Source: Candidatus Solirubrobacter pratensis
GTDB lineage: Bacteria > Actinomycetota > Thermoleophilia > Solirubrobacterales > Solirubrobacteraceae
DNA length: 64,000 nucleotides
Direction: 5' to 3'
Assembly: GCF_000425945.1 (NCBI RefSeq)
Contig: NZ_AUEK01000006.1
Location: 372,001-436,000, forward strand
Shown here: positions 36,234 through 43,628 of the stretch, piece after piece
How the letters are laid out: each line of letters starts with the position of its first letter
Numbering within the stretch: position 1 is the stretch's first letter
Notes under the pieces: model-generated
The model's database searches: none
What the model was told of the DNA's origin: nothing
Seen by the model: the letters and a program-made list of their open reading frames with translations, nothing else
Position numbers and translations under genes: made by a program

Positions 36234-36581
36234 CTAGGCAGGGAATTCGGTGTCGGTCCTGGCCGCTCGAAGCTGGTCTTGCGGGACATTCAATTGCCGC
36301 GCCGCCTCATGCTCGGGGATCCACTGAAGCGCCGCGAGCTCGTCGGACGGAATCAGGGCTGTGCGTGCCCAGAGCTCGCCAAGCTCATTTGTGAACGGTC
36401 CCGGGATCCGGCCGTTGAGCACCTCTCCGCAGCAGGCGCACATGAAGGCGACGAATCGAAGATCGGGGTCGGCGGGTGGCCGATCGAGGAGCGACGGGGC
36501 GATGATGTGGACACGATCGCAAGAAACGAGCGCGACGAGCTCGCCGCGATATTCGATAGGGACGAGGACCGGGAGCTCCAT
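36234..36581 (-). CDS. Small unknown protein with a cysteine motif, paralogue of 34027-34365
   Basis: 115 residues beginning MELPVLVPIEYRGELVALVS. A short beta-rich start is followed by a CACCGEVLNGRIPGP motif near 65-80 that may bind metal, then an acidic helical tail ending DQLRAARTDTEFPA. Its stop codon TAG lies in the CTAG target duplication of the adjacent IS; because the duplication copies the original site, the gene was not truncated. No function is recognised. Having two such genes on the same strand, split by the IS, suggests a local duplication or a repeated cargo gene. Confidence 0.65.
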   Translation of the reverse strand: MELPVLVPIEYRGELVALVSCDRVHIIAPSLLDRPPADPDLRFVAFMCACCGEVLNGRIPGPFTNELGELWARTALIPSDELAALQWIPEHEAARQLNVPQDQLRAARTDTEFPA

Positions 36582-36621
36582 GCACGGCAATAGGGCCGCG
36601 GCTCGAAACTCGCCCCCGCGC

Positions 36622-37467
36622 TTAGTCGCCGAGCCCGCGACCCATCGAGCGGCCGCGTGCATGCGCGAGCGCGTCGACGGCCCGGCGCGCCGCGTCGTGG
36701 TATCGGCCGAGCTGCTCGTCGGCGGGACGCGAGTCGGCGGCCTCGTCGAAGCGAGCCGGGCCGAGGGCGGTGCGGTAGTCGTCGATCGCGAGCGCCGCGC
36801 GGCGCCAGGCCCGGCGCTTCTCGGTCTGGGCGATGTTGCGCCGGCTCGACTTTGGCGAGCGGCCGATCCGATCCGTGAGCCACGACGGCTGGTCGCGCTC
36901 GAGCTCCCAGAGACGCTGCGCGCGCGGGGACGCGTGCTCGATCTCATGCGAGCGCTCGGCGAGCACCTCGTAGATCTCGAAGTTCGCGCGAGCGATCAAC
37001 TGGGCGACGCGGACCTCGCTGTCGCCGGTGAGCTCGCTGATCTCGCGATGTCGTAGGCCAAGCGCGCGGAGCATCGCGATCCGCTGGAGGCGCGGTGACA
37101 GGCGCTCGAGGATCGAGAACGCGTCCTCGACGTCGTCGTGAATGGCGTACTGATCGCGGTGGTCGACGGGCAGCCACGTGTCGGCCTCGAAGTCGCCGGT
37201 CCTGGCCGGGAGGTTCTGGCTCGCTTCGCGGTCGAGCCGCCAGGACTCACGCTGGGCGACGCGGAAGAGCCAGCCTTTCCAGTTGCGGTCGCGATCGGGC
37301 TGGCGCTCCAGGAACTTCGCCCAGGCGAACGCGCATGCGTCCTCGATCACGTGGGGCGAGGACGCGCGCACGGAGTGCGCCACGGATCGGACCAGCTCGT
37401 CGTTGAAGGCCCGGAACAGCTCGGCCTCGTCGCCGCGAGCCGGCGGGTGGGAGTCTCGGTCGGCCAT
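36622..37467 (-). CDS. Sigma-70/ECF-like sigma factor
   Basis: 281 residues. Residues 15-90 resemble sigma region 2 (IEDACAFAWAKFLERQP and WKGWLFRVAQRESWRL, the helix that usually binds the -10 element). Residues 130-185 form a region 4 helix-turn-helix (SPRLQRIAMLRALGLRHREI, then ELTGDSEVRVAQLIARANFE). A C-terminal extension of about 95 residues, rich in Arg and Ala, is not usual for short ECF factors. No anti-sigma gene is adjacent. It lies in a minus-strand group with the unknown gene upstream (62-bp gap) and could drive transcription of element genes. Confidence 0.75.
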   Translation of the reverse strand: MADRDSHPPARGDEAELFRAFNDELVRSVAHSVRASSPHVIEDACAFAWAKFLERQPDRDRNWKGWLFRVAQRESWRLDREASQNLPARTGDFEADTWLPVDHRDQYAIHDDVEDAFSILERLSPRLQRIAMLRALGLRHREISELTGDSEVRVAQLIARANFEIYEVLAERSHEIEHASPRAQRLWELERDQPSWLTDRIGRSPKSSRRNIAQTEKRRAWRRAALAIDDYRTALGPARFDEAADSRPADEQLGRYHDAARRAVDALAHARGRSMGRGLGD

Positions 37468-37529
37468 CTCGACCTCTCAGGCCGAGTGGCGACGCGTGCG
37501 GGCAACTGAATTTCATGGGCCAGCGAGCT

Positions 37530-38084
37530 CTACAGGTCGACGTTCTGCAGGCCACCGCCGTCGACCGCTTCGAACGCGATCCAGGTCGCGAGGCACGCGC
37601 GGGCGGTGTCCAGAACCTCGGCCAGCGCCTGCAGGGCGTCCGGCTGGATCGAGACACGCTGCAGCGGCTCCAACGCGTCGATGAGCGCGCCTTGGAGGAT
37701 CTCGTGGGCATAGGTCGTCGGCCACAGCAGCTCGACTGGGCCGGCGAGCTCGTCCTCGATTCCGGCGAGCATGTCTTCGAGCGTCGCTCGCAGCACCACC
37801 CACCGGTCGGAGTCGCTGCCTGGCGGAAGCGGGCCTTCGGGACGTTCCGAGTCGTGTTGGGCGAGCTTCGCGCGCACGCGCGCCCGAAGAAGCGGTAGCT
37901 CACGCGGGTCGAGGCGCAGGAACATCGAGATCGGCGCTCCCAGCCCGAGGACCTTGGTCCCGTCTCGAAGCGCCTCGGGCGGAGCAAGCTCGCGCGCGAT
38001 GGGCTCGCGGCCGGCGGCCGCCGCGCCGACGCTGTCGCGAAAGGCGGCGTAGGACAGCTGATGCGATTCGGTCATACAAGCCAT
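37530..38084 (-). CDS. Unknown 184-residue protein, divergent from the XRE regulator
   Basis: Soluble, helical, without membrane segments or recognised motifs. The N-terminal part (TESHQLSYAAFRDSVGAAAA) and the central acidic region (LRATLEDMLAGIEDELAGPV) have normal amino-acid balance, and codon third positions are GC-rich, so I take it as real. ATG 38084 or ATG 38075 could be the start. A 12-bp perfect palindrome lies only 2 bp upstream of 38084, so transcription is probably controlled by the divergent helix-turn-helix protein. Position close to the tRNA end of the element is like that of regulatory or excision modules, but nothing in the sequence proves such a role. Confidence 0.6.
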   Translation of the reverse strand: MACMTESHQLSYAAFRDSVGAAAAGREPIARELAPPEALRDGTKVLGLGAPISMFLRLDPRELPLLRARVRAKLAQHDSERPEGPLPPGSDSDRWVVLRATLEDMLAGIEDELAGPVELLWPTTYAHEILQGALIDALEPLQRVSIQPDALQALAEVLDTARACLATWIAFEAVDGGGLQNVDL

Positions 38085-38085
38085 A

Positions 38086-38124
38086 GGCGTATACGCCGTT
38101 ATCTATACCCCCTTGCGCGTACGC
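38086..38124. promoter_or_regulatory. Divergent promoter region with operator-like palindromes
   Basis: A perfect 12-bp palindrome GGCGTATACGCC lies at 38086-38097 and a related shorter one, GCGTACGC, at 38117-38124, 29 bp centre to centre. Between them TATCTATA (38100-38107) is AT-rich and, read on the minus strand as TATAGATA, could be the -10 box for the leftward gene. The sites sit between divergent genes, one of which encodes an XRE-type repressor, so autoregulation is likely. Confidence 0.55.
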
Positions 38125-38149
38125 CGAGGAGACGACACTCTCTCGGCCC

Positions 38150-38389
38150 ATGGGGCGACCGTCAGGATCTGATGCCGCCCTCGTACAGGTGATCCGCGAT
38201 CTGCGCGGTCAACGAGGCCTCTCGCAGGAGGCTGTCGCGCGCGCGGCGGACCTCACGCTCTCGTCGTACGCGCGGGTCGAGCGCGGCTTGGCGAACCCGA
38301 CCTGGCGAACCGTCTCCCAGATCGCCGACGCGCTCGGCGTCACGCTCGCCGAGCTCGGCGCCGCAGTCGATGAAGCACGCTCGGCGTGA
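38150..38389 (+). CDS. XRE-family helix-turn-helix regulator
   Basis: 79-residue single-domain DNA-binding protein of the Cro/C1 (XRE) type. The helix-turn-helix spans about 11-65, with LRGQRGLSQEAVARAADLTL, SSYARVERGLANPTWRTVSQ and IADALGVTLAELG; this is the family's typical length and spacing. Purine-rich GAGGAGACG lies 15-24 nt before the ATG at 38150, somewhat far for a ribosome site. It is divergent from the unknown 184-residue protein, with palindromes in between that it probably binds. Confidence 0.85.
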   Translation: MGRPSGSDAALVQVIRDLRGQRGLSQEAVARAADLTLSSYARVERGLANPTWRTVSQIADALGVTLAELGAAVDEARSA

Positions 38390-38536
38390 GGGCTGAGACC
38401 TCGGCCGGCGTTGCCGTACTTTTGCCGTATTCCGCGTCCACAGGCGTCCACAAACGGCAATCGGTGTCCACCCGCACGGCGCGCCGAAGCGGCGGGAAAT
38501 GTCGAACTACCAGGGCATTTCCCTCCGCGCCGCCGA
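38390..38536. other. Repeat-rich strip beside tRNA-Thr; candidate attachment region of the element
   Basis: TTGCCGTA occurs at 38411-38418 and 38422-38429, with its inverted core ACGGCAA at 38454-38460. GTCCAC occurs at 38436, 38446 (exactly 10 bp later) and 38466. Such short direct and inverted repeats on one helical face resemble arm-type integrase/excisionase sites. The strip lies immediately beyond the 3' end of the tRNA gene, where tRNA-targeting elements join the chromosome. No second copy of the tRNA 3' end is present elsewhere in the window. Confidence 0.4.
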
Positions 38537-38609
38537 AGCCGACGCCCGGACTCGAACCGGGGACCCCTTCATTACGAGTGAAGTGCTCTACCAGCTGAGC
38601 TACGTCGGC
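38537..38609 (-). tRNA. tRNA-Thr (anticodon CGT)
   Basis: Full cloverleaf on the minus strand: acceptor GCCGACG/CGTCGGC, D-stem GCTC/GAGC with AGCTGGTA loop, anticodon stem CTTCA/TGAAG with loop CTCGTAA (anticodon CGT, reads ACG), 5-nt variable loop, T-arm CCCGG-TTCGAGT-CCGGG, discriminator T. CCA is not encoded. Its 3' end faces the conjugative element, so it is the likely integration site. Confidence 0.97.
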
Positions 38610-38802
38610 GCGAGATGCGGAGTCTAGCCGGAGGTTGGGGGGACGTCGTGGGCCGCTGACCCAGCGACCGGGTTCCGGTCTGAGCGAAGGGGGAGTTGAC
38701 AGGCTTGGCGTGGGCGCGAAGGATCGGTGGGATGCGTCGTCGCGACGGATCTGGCCGATCGGCCAGGCGAGGGGTTGGGCCTGAAGCGCCAGACTTCTGT
38801 GC

Positions 38803-39360
38803 ATGGGTGTCGCCCGCTTGGTCACGCGTCGCAGAGCTGCGTCGATCGTGCCCGTCGTCGTGCTCGGCACCGTCGTGTCGTTGGGGGTGGTCGCTTTGAG
38901 TGCGTCGCGGTTCGGGTGGCGGCGGTCGAAGGCCGAGAAGAAGGCCGGCGACGGCGAGGAGCGGGTCGAGGAGACGGTCCCCGCGCCCGCCGAGGAGCCG
39001 GCGCCGGAGCCGCCTGCGCGCCGGTTCAAGCCGGCGCCGCCGGGCGACGCCGATGCGCCGCGCTGGGACACGCCGCCGGCCGAGCTCGCGGCCGCCGCGG
39101 GTGGGCGGGCGGTGATGGCGGGGAAGGCGGCCGCGGAAGCGGACTCGGCGCCGGTGACTGCCGCGAAAGCTCCCGCGAAGCCGATCACGGATTCCGAAGC
39201 GAGTGAGCCCTCGAACGCGACCGCCGCACCCGCGGCCGACACCCCCGGCGAAACCGTGACCGCCACGAAGACCCAGGCCACGCCCGAGCCGAACGCCAAG
39301 CCCCGCAAGCCGCGCAGACGAGCCCGCCCGCGAGTGCGGCCCGAGCCCCGCAGCCCCTAG
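38803..39360 (+). CDS. Membrane-anchored Ala/Pro-rich protein of unknown function
   Basis: 185 residues. A short basic N-terminus (MGVARLVTRRRAAS) precedes one membrane segment (about 15-35, IVPVVVLGTVVSLGVVALSA). A low-complexity Ala/Pro/Glu/Lys-rich tail ends in a strongly basic stretch (RKPRRRARPRVRPEPRSP). It looks like a single-pass protein with a disordered tail. An antisense frame of similar length is also open, but it lacks a sensible start and has no better composition. No obvious ribosome site. No function is recognised. Confidence 0.55.
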   Translation: MGVARLVTRRRAASIVPVVVLGTVVSLGVVALSASRFGWRRSKAEKKAGDGEERVEETVPAPAEEPAPEPPARRFKPAPPGDADAPRWDTPPAELAAAAGGRAVMAGKAAAEADSAPVTAAKAPAKPITDSEASEPSNATAAPAADTPGETVTATKTQATPEPNAKPRKPRRRARPRVRPEPRSP

Positions 39361-39490
39361 GACGCGCCGCGAATTCTCGTACATCCGCCGAACTTCGAGC
39401 CGCGGCGTTGCCCCGTACAGGGCCAAAAACTAGGCTCGCCCGAACAACCGGGGCCGGGTGCGCCCCCGACCGATTTCGAAGCAGGAGACG

Positions 39491-40021
39491 ATGCAGGATG
39501 CGGTGGCCACGGACGGTCCTCCGCCCCCGGGAACGTGGGGGCCGCGCGTGAGCGACCGCTTCCAGCGGTCGCGGGTGCCGATGCTGCCGACGGTCCTGTT
39601 CGCGGATGCGAGCGAGGACTATCGCGCGATGGCCAAAGACGCACTGCTCGAGGGACGCAACGCGACCGACATGCGGATGGTCGCCGACGGCGCCGAGCTG
39701 GTCGCGTACCTGCACTCCCCCGCGCCGGCGGGCGAAGGCAAGCTCACGCCGGCCGCGAACCTGATCGTCCTCGACGCCCAACTGCCCGGCGACCCGGCCG
39801 GCCTGGAGGCGGTCAGGGTGATCAAGCAGGACCCGCGGACCCGCCACATCCCGCTGATCGCCCTCGGCGGCACCGACGATCGCGCGACGATCGCCGCCGC
39901 CTACGCCGCGGGCGCCAACACGTACATCGTCAAGCCCGTCACGTTCCTCGCGCTCGTGCGGCTGATGAAGGTCTTCACGGCCTACTGGCTCGAGACGGCG
40001 GAGCTCCCGCCCACGGAATGA
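39491..40021 (+). CDS. Single-domain response regulator (Rcp1-like)
   Basis: 176 residues: an N-terminal tail of about 25 and one receiver domain. The phosphorylatable Asp is in LIVLDAQLPG near 93, and the end carries GANTYIVKPVTFLALVRLMK with the conserved Lys, as in phytochrome-partner regulators of the Rcp1 group. There is no output domain. ATG 39491 has AGGAG at 39483-39487; the open frame extends further upstream without such a site. The stop overlaps the next ATG by 4 nt, so it is coupled to the cyclic-di-GMP protein downstream and probably passes a signal to it. No histidine kinase is next to it. Confidence 0.85.
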   Translation: MQDAVATDGPPPPGTWGPRVSDRFQRSRVPMLPTVLFADASEDYRAMAKDALLEGRNATDMRMVADGAELVAYLHSPAPAGEGKLTPAANLIVLDAQLPGDPAGLEAVRVIKQDPRTRHIPLIALGGTDDRATIAAAYAAGANTYIVKPVTFLALVRLMKVFTAYWLETAELPPTE

Positions 40022-42135
40022 CCGCCGGCCCGCTGCCCGATCCGCTCCGCGTGCTCGCGGTGTCGGCCGATGCCGCGCACCACGCGCCGGTACGCGCGAT
40101 GCTGAAGCAGATCGCCGCGACAACCGCCCAGGTGACCCTCGCGACGACGCCGCAGCGGGCCTTGGACGAGCTCGACGCGGCCGACATCGTGCTCGTCGAT
40201 CGCGAGCTCGGCCCGCCGTTCCCCGACGGGCTGCTCACCGCCGAGCAGCTCGCGCGCACGGCGCACGGCACGCCTGTGATCCTGCTCTCGCACGCCGCCG
40301 ACCACGACGCCGACGTCCACGCGGCGGCGGCGGGCGTCGCCGACTTCCTGCTCGTCCCGGGCCTCAGCGCCGACCGCCTCGAGCACGCGCTGCGCTACGC
40401 GCTCACGCACCAGCGCACGCTGCGCCGGCTCGCGCGGTCCGAAGAGCGCCAGGCGCTCGCGCTGAGAGGCGCCAACGACGGGATCTGGGACTGGGACGTC
40501 GACGCCGGCACCGTCTACTTCAGCGCACGCTGGAAAGCAATGCTGGGCTACGCCGAGCACGAGGTCGGCCCGACGCGCGGCGAATGGCTCGGGCGCGTGC
40601 ACCAGGACGACCGCGCCGCGCTCGCGCAGGCGCTCGACGCCCACCTGACCGGACCGGACGAGCACTTCGAGTTCGAGCACCGGATCCAGCACCGCGACGG
40701 CTCCTACCGCTGGATGCTCACGCGCGGCGTCGCCGTGCGCGACATCCACGGCCGCGCCACCCGCGTGGTGGGAAGCCAGACCGACGTGACCGCGCGCAAG
40801 GAGGCCGAGCGCCGCCTCCAGCACGACGCGCTGCACGACGCGCTCACGGGGCTGCCGAACCGCGTGCTGTTCCTCGACCGCCTCGACCAGGCGATCCGCC
40901 GCTCGCGCCGCCACGAGCGGGACCGCTGCGCCGCGGTCCTGTTCCTCGACCTCGACCGCTTCAAGGTCATCAACGACTCGCTCGGCCATCAGGTCGGCGA
41001 CGACCTGCTCAAGGCGGTCGCCGAGCGGCTGCAGGCGGCGCTGCGGCCCAACGACTCCGTCGCGCGCCTGTCCGGCGACGAGTTCACGCTGCTGCTCGAC
41101 GACGTCTGCGACGCCCGCGAGGCGACGATGATCGCCGAGCGCGTGCTCCAGAGCCTGAAGGCGCCGTTCGAGCTCGGCGGGCGCGAGCTGTTCATCGGCG
41201 CCTCGATCGGCATCGCCGTCGCCACCGCGGACTCCGCTCCGCACGAGGTCATGCGCGACGCCGACGTCGCGATGTACCGCGCCAAGGCCGACGGCAAGGG
41301 CCGCCATGCCGTCTTCGACGCCGACATGCACGCGGAGGTCGTGCGGCGGCTCGACATGGAGGGGGAGCTGCGGCGCGCGATCGAGCGGCGCGAGCTCGAG
41401 GTCGCCTACCAGCCCATCGCGCAGGCCGCGACGGGCCGCGTCGTCGGCTTCGAGGCGCTCTGCCGGTGGCCGCCCGGGAGTGGTCCGGTCGAGCCGACCG
41501 ACTTCCTCGCGCTCGCCGAGGAGACCGGACTGGTGGTGCCGCTCGGCACCTGGGTCCTCCGCACCGCCGCGGCCGAGCTCGCCGGCTGGCGCGCGCTGCC
41601 CGCCGGCGCCGGCCTCACGCTGGGCGTCAACGTCTCCGGGCGCCAGCTCGCGGAGCCCGGCTTCATCACGATGCTGCGCGGCATCCTGCTCGACTCCGGG
41701 CTGGACCCGCGGGCGCTGCGCCTGGAGGTCAAGGAGCACGACCTCTCGCGCGGCCGCGGGGATGACGTGACGCGCCGCATCCTCGAGCAGGTCCACGACC
41801 AGGCGCAGGTCCGCACCCACATCGACGACTTCGGGACCGGCGCAAGTTCGTTGCGGCTGCTGCACCGCTTCCCCGGCGACGCGATCAAGATCTCCCGCGG
41901 CCTCGTGACCGGCATCGGCCACGACGCAGGCGCGTTCGAGATCGTGCGCGCGGTCGTCGGCCTCGCGCACAACCTGGGGCTCGAGGTGATCGCGGAGGGC
42001 GTCGAGACCCGCGAGCAGCTCGACTACCTGAAGGTCCTGGGGTGCGAGTTCGCCCAGGGGTCGGAGGTCTCGGCCCCGCTGACGGCGGCCGAGGCGCGGG
42101 CGCTGCTCGAGAAGAGCAGCGTGCCCGCGCGCTGA
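40018..42135 (+). CDS. REC-PAS-GGDEF-EAL cyclic-di-GMP enzyme
   Basis: 705 residues. Domains in order: receiver-like (1-135, with DIVLVDREL), PAS/PAC (145-265, GANDGIWDWD), GGDEF (275-435) and EAL (445-700). The cyclase motif is SGDEF near 352, and five residues before it is an RxxD (RPND) inhibitory site, so diguanylate cyclase activity with feedback is likely. In the EAL domain FEALC, NVSGRQ, IDDFGTGASSL and EGVE are present. Two positions are unusual: EVKEHDLS replaces the usual E-x-T-E stretch, and IKIS replaces K-(I/L)-D, so phosphodiesterase activity is less certain. The ATG overlaps the response regulator's stop by 4 nt. Confidence 0.9.
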   Translation: MTAGPLPDPLRVLAVSADAAHHAPVRAMLKQIAATTAQVTLATTPQRALDELDAADIVLVDRELGPPFPDGLLTAEQLARTAHGTPVILLSHAADHDADVHAAAAGVADFLLVPGLSADRLEHALRYALTHQRTLRRLARSEERQALALRGANDGIWDWDVDAGTVYFSARWKAMLGYAEHEVGPTRGEWLGRVHQDDRAALAQALDAHLTGPDEHFEFEHRIQHRDGSYRWMLTRGVAVRDIHGRATRVVGSQTDVTARKEAERRLQHDALHDALTGLPNRVLFLDRLDQAIRRSRRHERDRCAAVLFLDLDRFKVINDSLGHQVGDDLLKAVAERLQAALRPNDSVARLSGDEFTLLLDDVCDAREATMIAERVLQSLKAPFELGGRELFIGASIGIAVATADSAPHEVMRDADVAMYRAKADGKGRHAVFDADMHAEVVRRLDMEGELRRAIERRELEVAYQPIAQAATGRVVGFEALCRWPPGSGPVEPTDFLALAEETGLVVPLGTWVLRTAAAELAGWRALPAGAGLTLGVNVSGRQLAEPGFITMLRGILLDSGLDPRALRLEVKEHDLSRGRGDDVTRRILEQVHDQAQVRTHIDDFGTGASSLRLLHRFPGDAIKISRGLVTGIGHDAGAFEIVRAVVGLAHNLGLEVIAEGVETREQLDYLKVLGCEFAQGSEVSAPLTAAEARALLEKSSVPAR

Positions 42136-42142
42136 CCGGCGG

Positions 42143-42679
42143 CTACCGGCGCGTCTCCTCGCGGCCGGGCGCCGGCGCGTCCGCGATCGACTCGCGCTGG
42201 AAGCGGCCGCGCGCGGCGGCCTCATCCTCGCGCCCGCGCTCGTACTCGCCGGCGGTGCCCATGCGGCCGTCGTCGAGCGCGCCGCCCTCGCGGCGGTCGT
42301 CGACGCCGTCGGCGTCACGGTCATGCGACATCGCGGACGTCCCGGCGAAGCGCTCGCGCTCGTCCTTCTCGATCAGCTCGTGATCGGCCATGCCGCGCTC
42401 GTGCAGACCGGCCTTCTCCTGGTGCAGGTCGGCTTGGGCGCGCTGCGCCTGCGCCTCGCGCTCGGCGATCCGGGCGCGCTGCTCGGCCTCGGCGGCCTCG
42501 CGCTCGCGCACGTCGGCCTCGCGCCTGTGCTCGCCGGCTACGCGCTCACGCCGGGCTGCAAGCTCACGCTCGCGCTTCTGCACACGAGCCCGTGCGCGCA
42601 TCCGCGGCATCAAGAACGCGAGCAAGGCAACGACGATCAGCGCCACGATGACGATGGCGACGATTGCGCCAGTACTCAT
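42143..42679 (-). CDS. Single-pass membrane protein with charged coiled-coil tail
   Basis: 178 residues. One membrane segment at about 3-25 (TGAIVAIVIVALIVVALLAF) is followed by a long Arg/Glu/Ala-rich segment (about 30-110, e.g. REREAAEAEQRARIAEREAQ) that should form a coiled coil, then a polar tail. ATG 42679 has an AAGGAG ribosome site; the open frame upstream of it has no protein-like sequence. It ends 7 bp from the convergent GGDEF-EAL gene. Function unknown; similar small proteins are common in actinomycetes. Confidence 0.75.
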   Translation of the reverse strand: MSTGAIVAIVIVALIVVALLAFLMPRMRARARVQKRERELAARRERVAGEHRREADVREREAAEAEQRARIAEREAQAQRAQADLHQEKAGLHERGMADHELIEKDERERFAGTSAMSHDRDADGVDDRREGGALDDGRMGTAGEYERGREDEAAARGRFQRESIADAPAPGREETRR

Positions 42680-42723
42680 GATCGGCTCCTTCCAATCGGG
42701 GTCACCTGCAAGGGTTCCCGACC

Positions 42724-43572
42724 GTGACGCGCAAGCAAACGTTCGACCTCCAATCGCACTCGACCTGCTCGGACGGCTCGCTGCCACCCGCCGAGGTCGT
42801 GGAACGCGCGGCCCGGGCCGGCGTGACGCTGTTCGCGCTGACCGACCACGACACCGTCGACGGGGTGTCAGCCGCGCTTGACGCGGCGCGCGAGCACGAC
42901 ATCGCGCTCACGCCGGCGGTGGAGCTGAGCTCGGTCGGCGCCGGCCGCGAGGATCTGCACATCCTCGGGTACGGGATCGACCACACCGATCCCGAGCTGC
43001 TGGCCACCCTCGAGGACTTCCGCGCCGACCGCGGCCGCCGGATCCTGGCGATGGCCGGCAGGCTGCGCGAGCTCGGCTTCGAGCTCGACGATACCCACTA
43101 CGCGCAGCGGGACGCACCGGGCCGCCCGCATCTGGCCGAGGCGGTGCTGCAACACCCCGCCAACGCCGCAAGGCTCCAGCGCGAAGGGATCGACGGTCGC
43201 GACGCCCTCTTCCCCGCCTACCTGGTCCCCGGGGCACCCGCGTACGTCGGGCGGTCGCGCCCGACCGTCGGGCAGGCGATCGACGTGATCCACCGCGCCG
43301 GCGGCGTGGCCGTATGGGCGCACCCCGTCTGGGATCTGGACGACTTCGAGGCGCCGCTGGAGGAGTTCTCCGCCTACGGGCTGGACGGCGTCGAAGCGTT
43401 CTACGTCACCTACACCGAGGAGCAGACCCGCGCGCTCTACGCCGCGGCGACGCGGCGCGGTCTCCTGACGACCGGCTCGAGCGACTTCCACGGTCCGGAT
43501 CACGAGCGCTTCAACCGGTTCTTGGCGTTCTCTCACTTCGGCCTCACACCGGATCTCGGGCCGATCGGCTGA
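42724..43572 (+). CDS. PHP-domain phosphoesterase (TrpH/RNase AM-like)
   Basis: 282-residue metal-dependent phosphoesterase of the PHP superfamily. Metal-binding motifs are FDLQSHSTCSDGS near 7-19, LTDHDTVDG near 39-47, a conserved Glu in LTPAVELSS near 67, WAHPVW near 200 and GSSDFHGP near 253. Relatives hydrolyse 3',5'-nucleoside bisphosphates (pAp) or short oligoribonucleotides. The GTG start at 42724 lies 44 bp from the divergent membrane-protein gene. The formate-channel gene follows after a 56-bp gap, and nothing ties the two functionally. Confidence 0.88.
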   Translation: MTRKQTFDLQSHSTCSDGSLPPAEVVERAARAGVTLFALTDHDTVDGVSAALDAAREHDIALTPAVELSSVGAGREDLHILGYGIDHTDPELLATLEDFRADRGRRILAMAGRLRELGFELDDTHYAQRDAPGRPHLAEAVLQHPANAARLQREGIDGRDALFPAYLVPGAPAYVGRSRPTVGQAIDVIHRAGGVAVWAHPVWDLDDFEAPLEEFSAYGLDGVEAFYVTYTEEQTRALYAAATRRGLLTTGSSDFHGPDHERFNRFLAFSHFGLTPDLGPIG

Positions 43573-43628
43573 ATCCGCCCCGGCTGGCTAGAACCGTGCG
43601 GGTTGACCCCGCATCGGGAGGATGGACA

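Noticed and set aside
38340-39308. 322-codon minus-strand frame across the tRNA-Thr gene
   Set aside because: It reads straight through the tRNA gene, which is a clear RNA gene.
39982-42324. 780-codon open frame on the minus strand
   Set aside because: Antisense to the GGDEF-EAL gene, whose catalytic motifs are intact on the plus strand.
42680-42787. 36-codon upstream extension of the coiled-coil membrane protein
   Set aside because: ATG 42679 has a good ribosome site and begins the membrane segment; the extension has no protein character.
43314-43628. Upstream extension of the formate-channel frame
   Set aside because: It overlaps the PHP gene in another frame; GTG 43629 with GGGAGG is the natural start.
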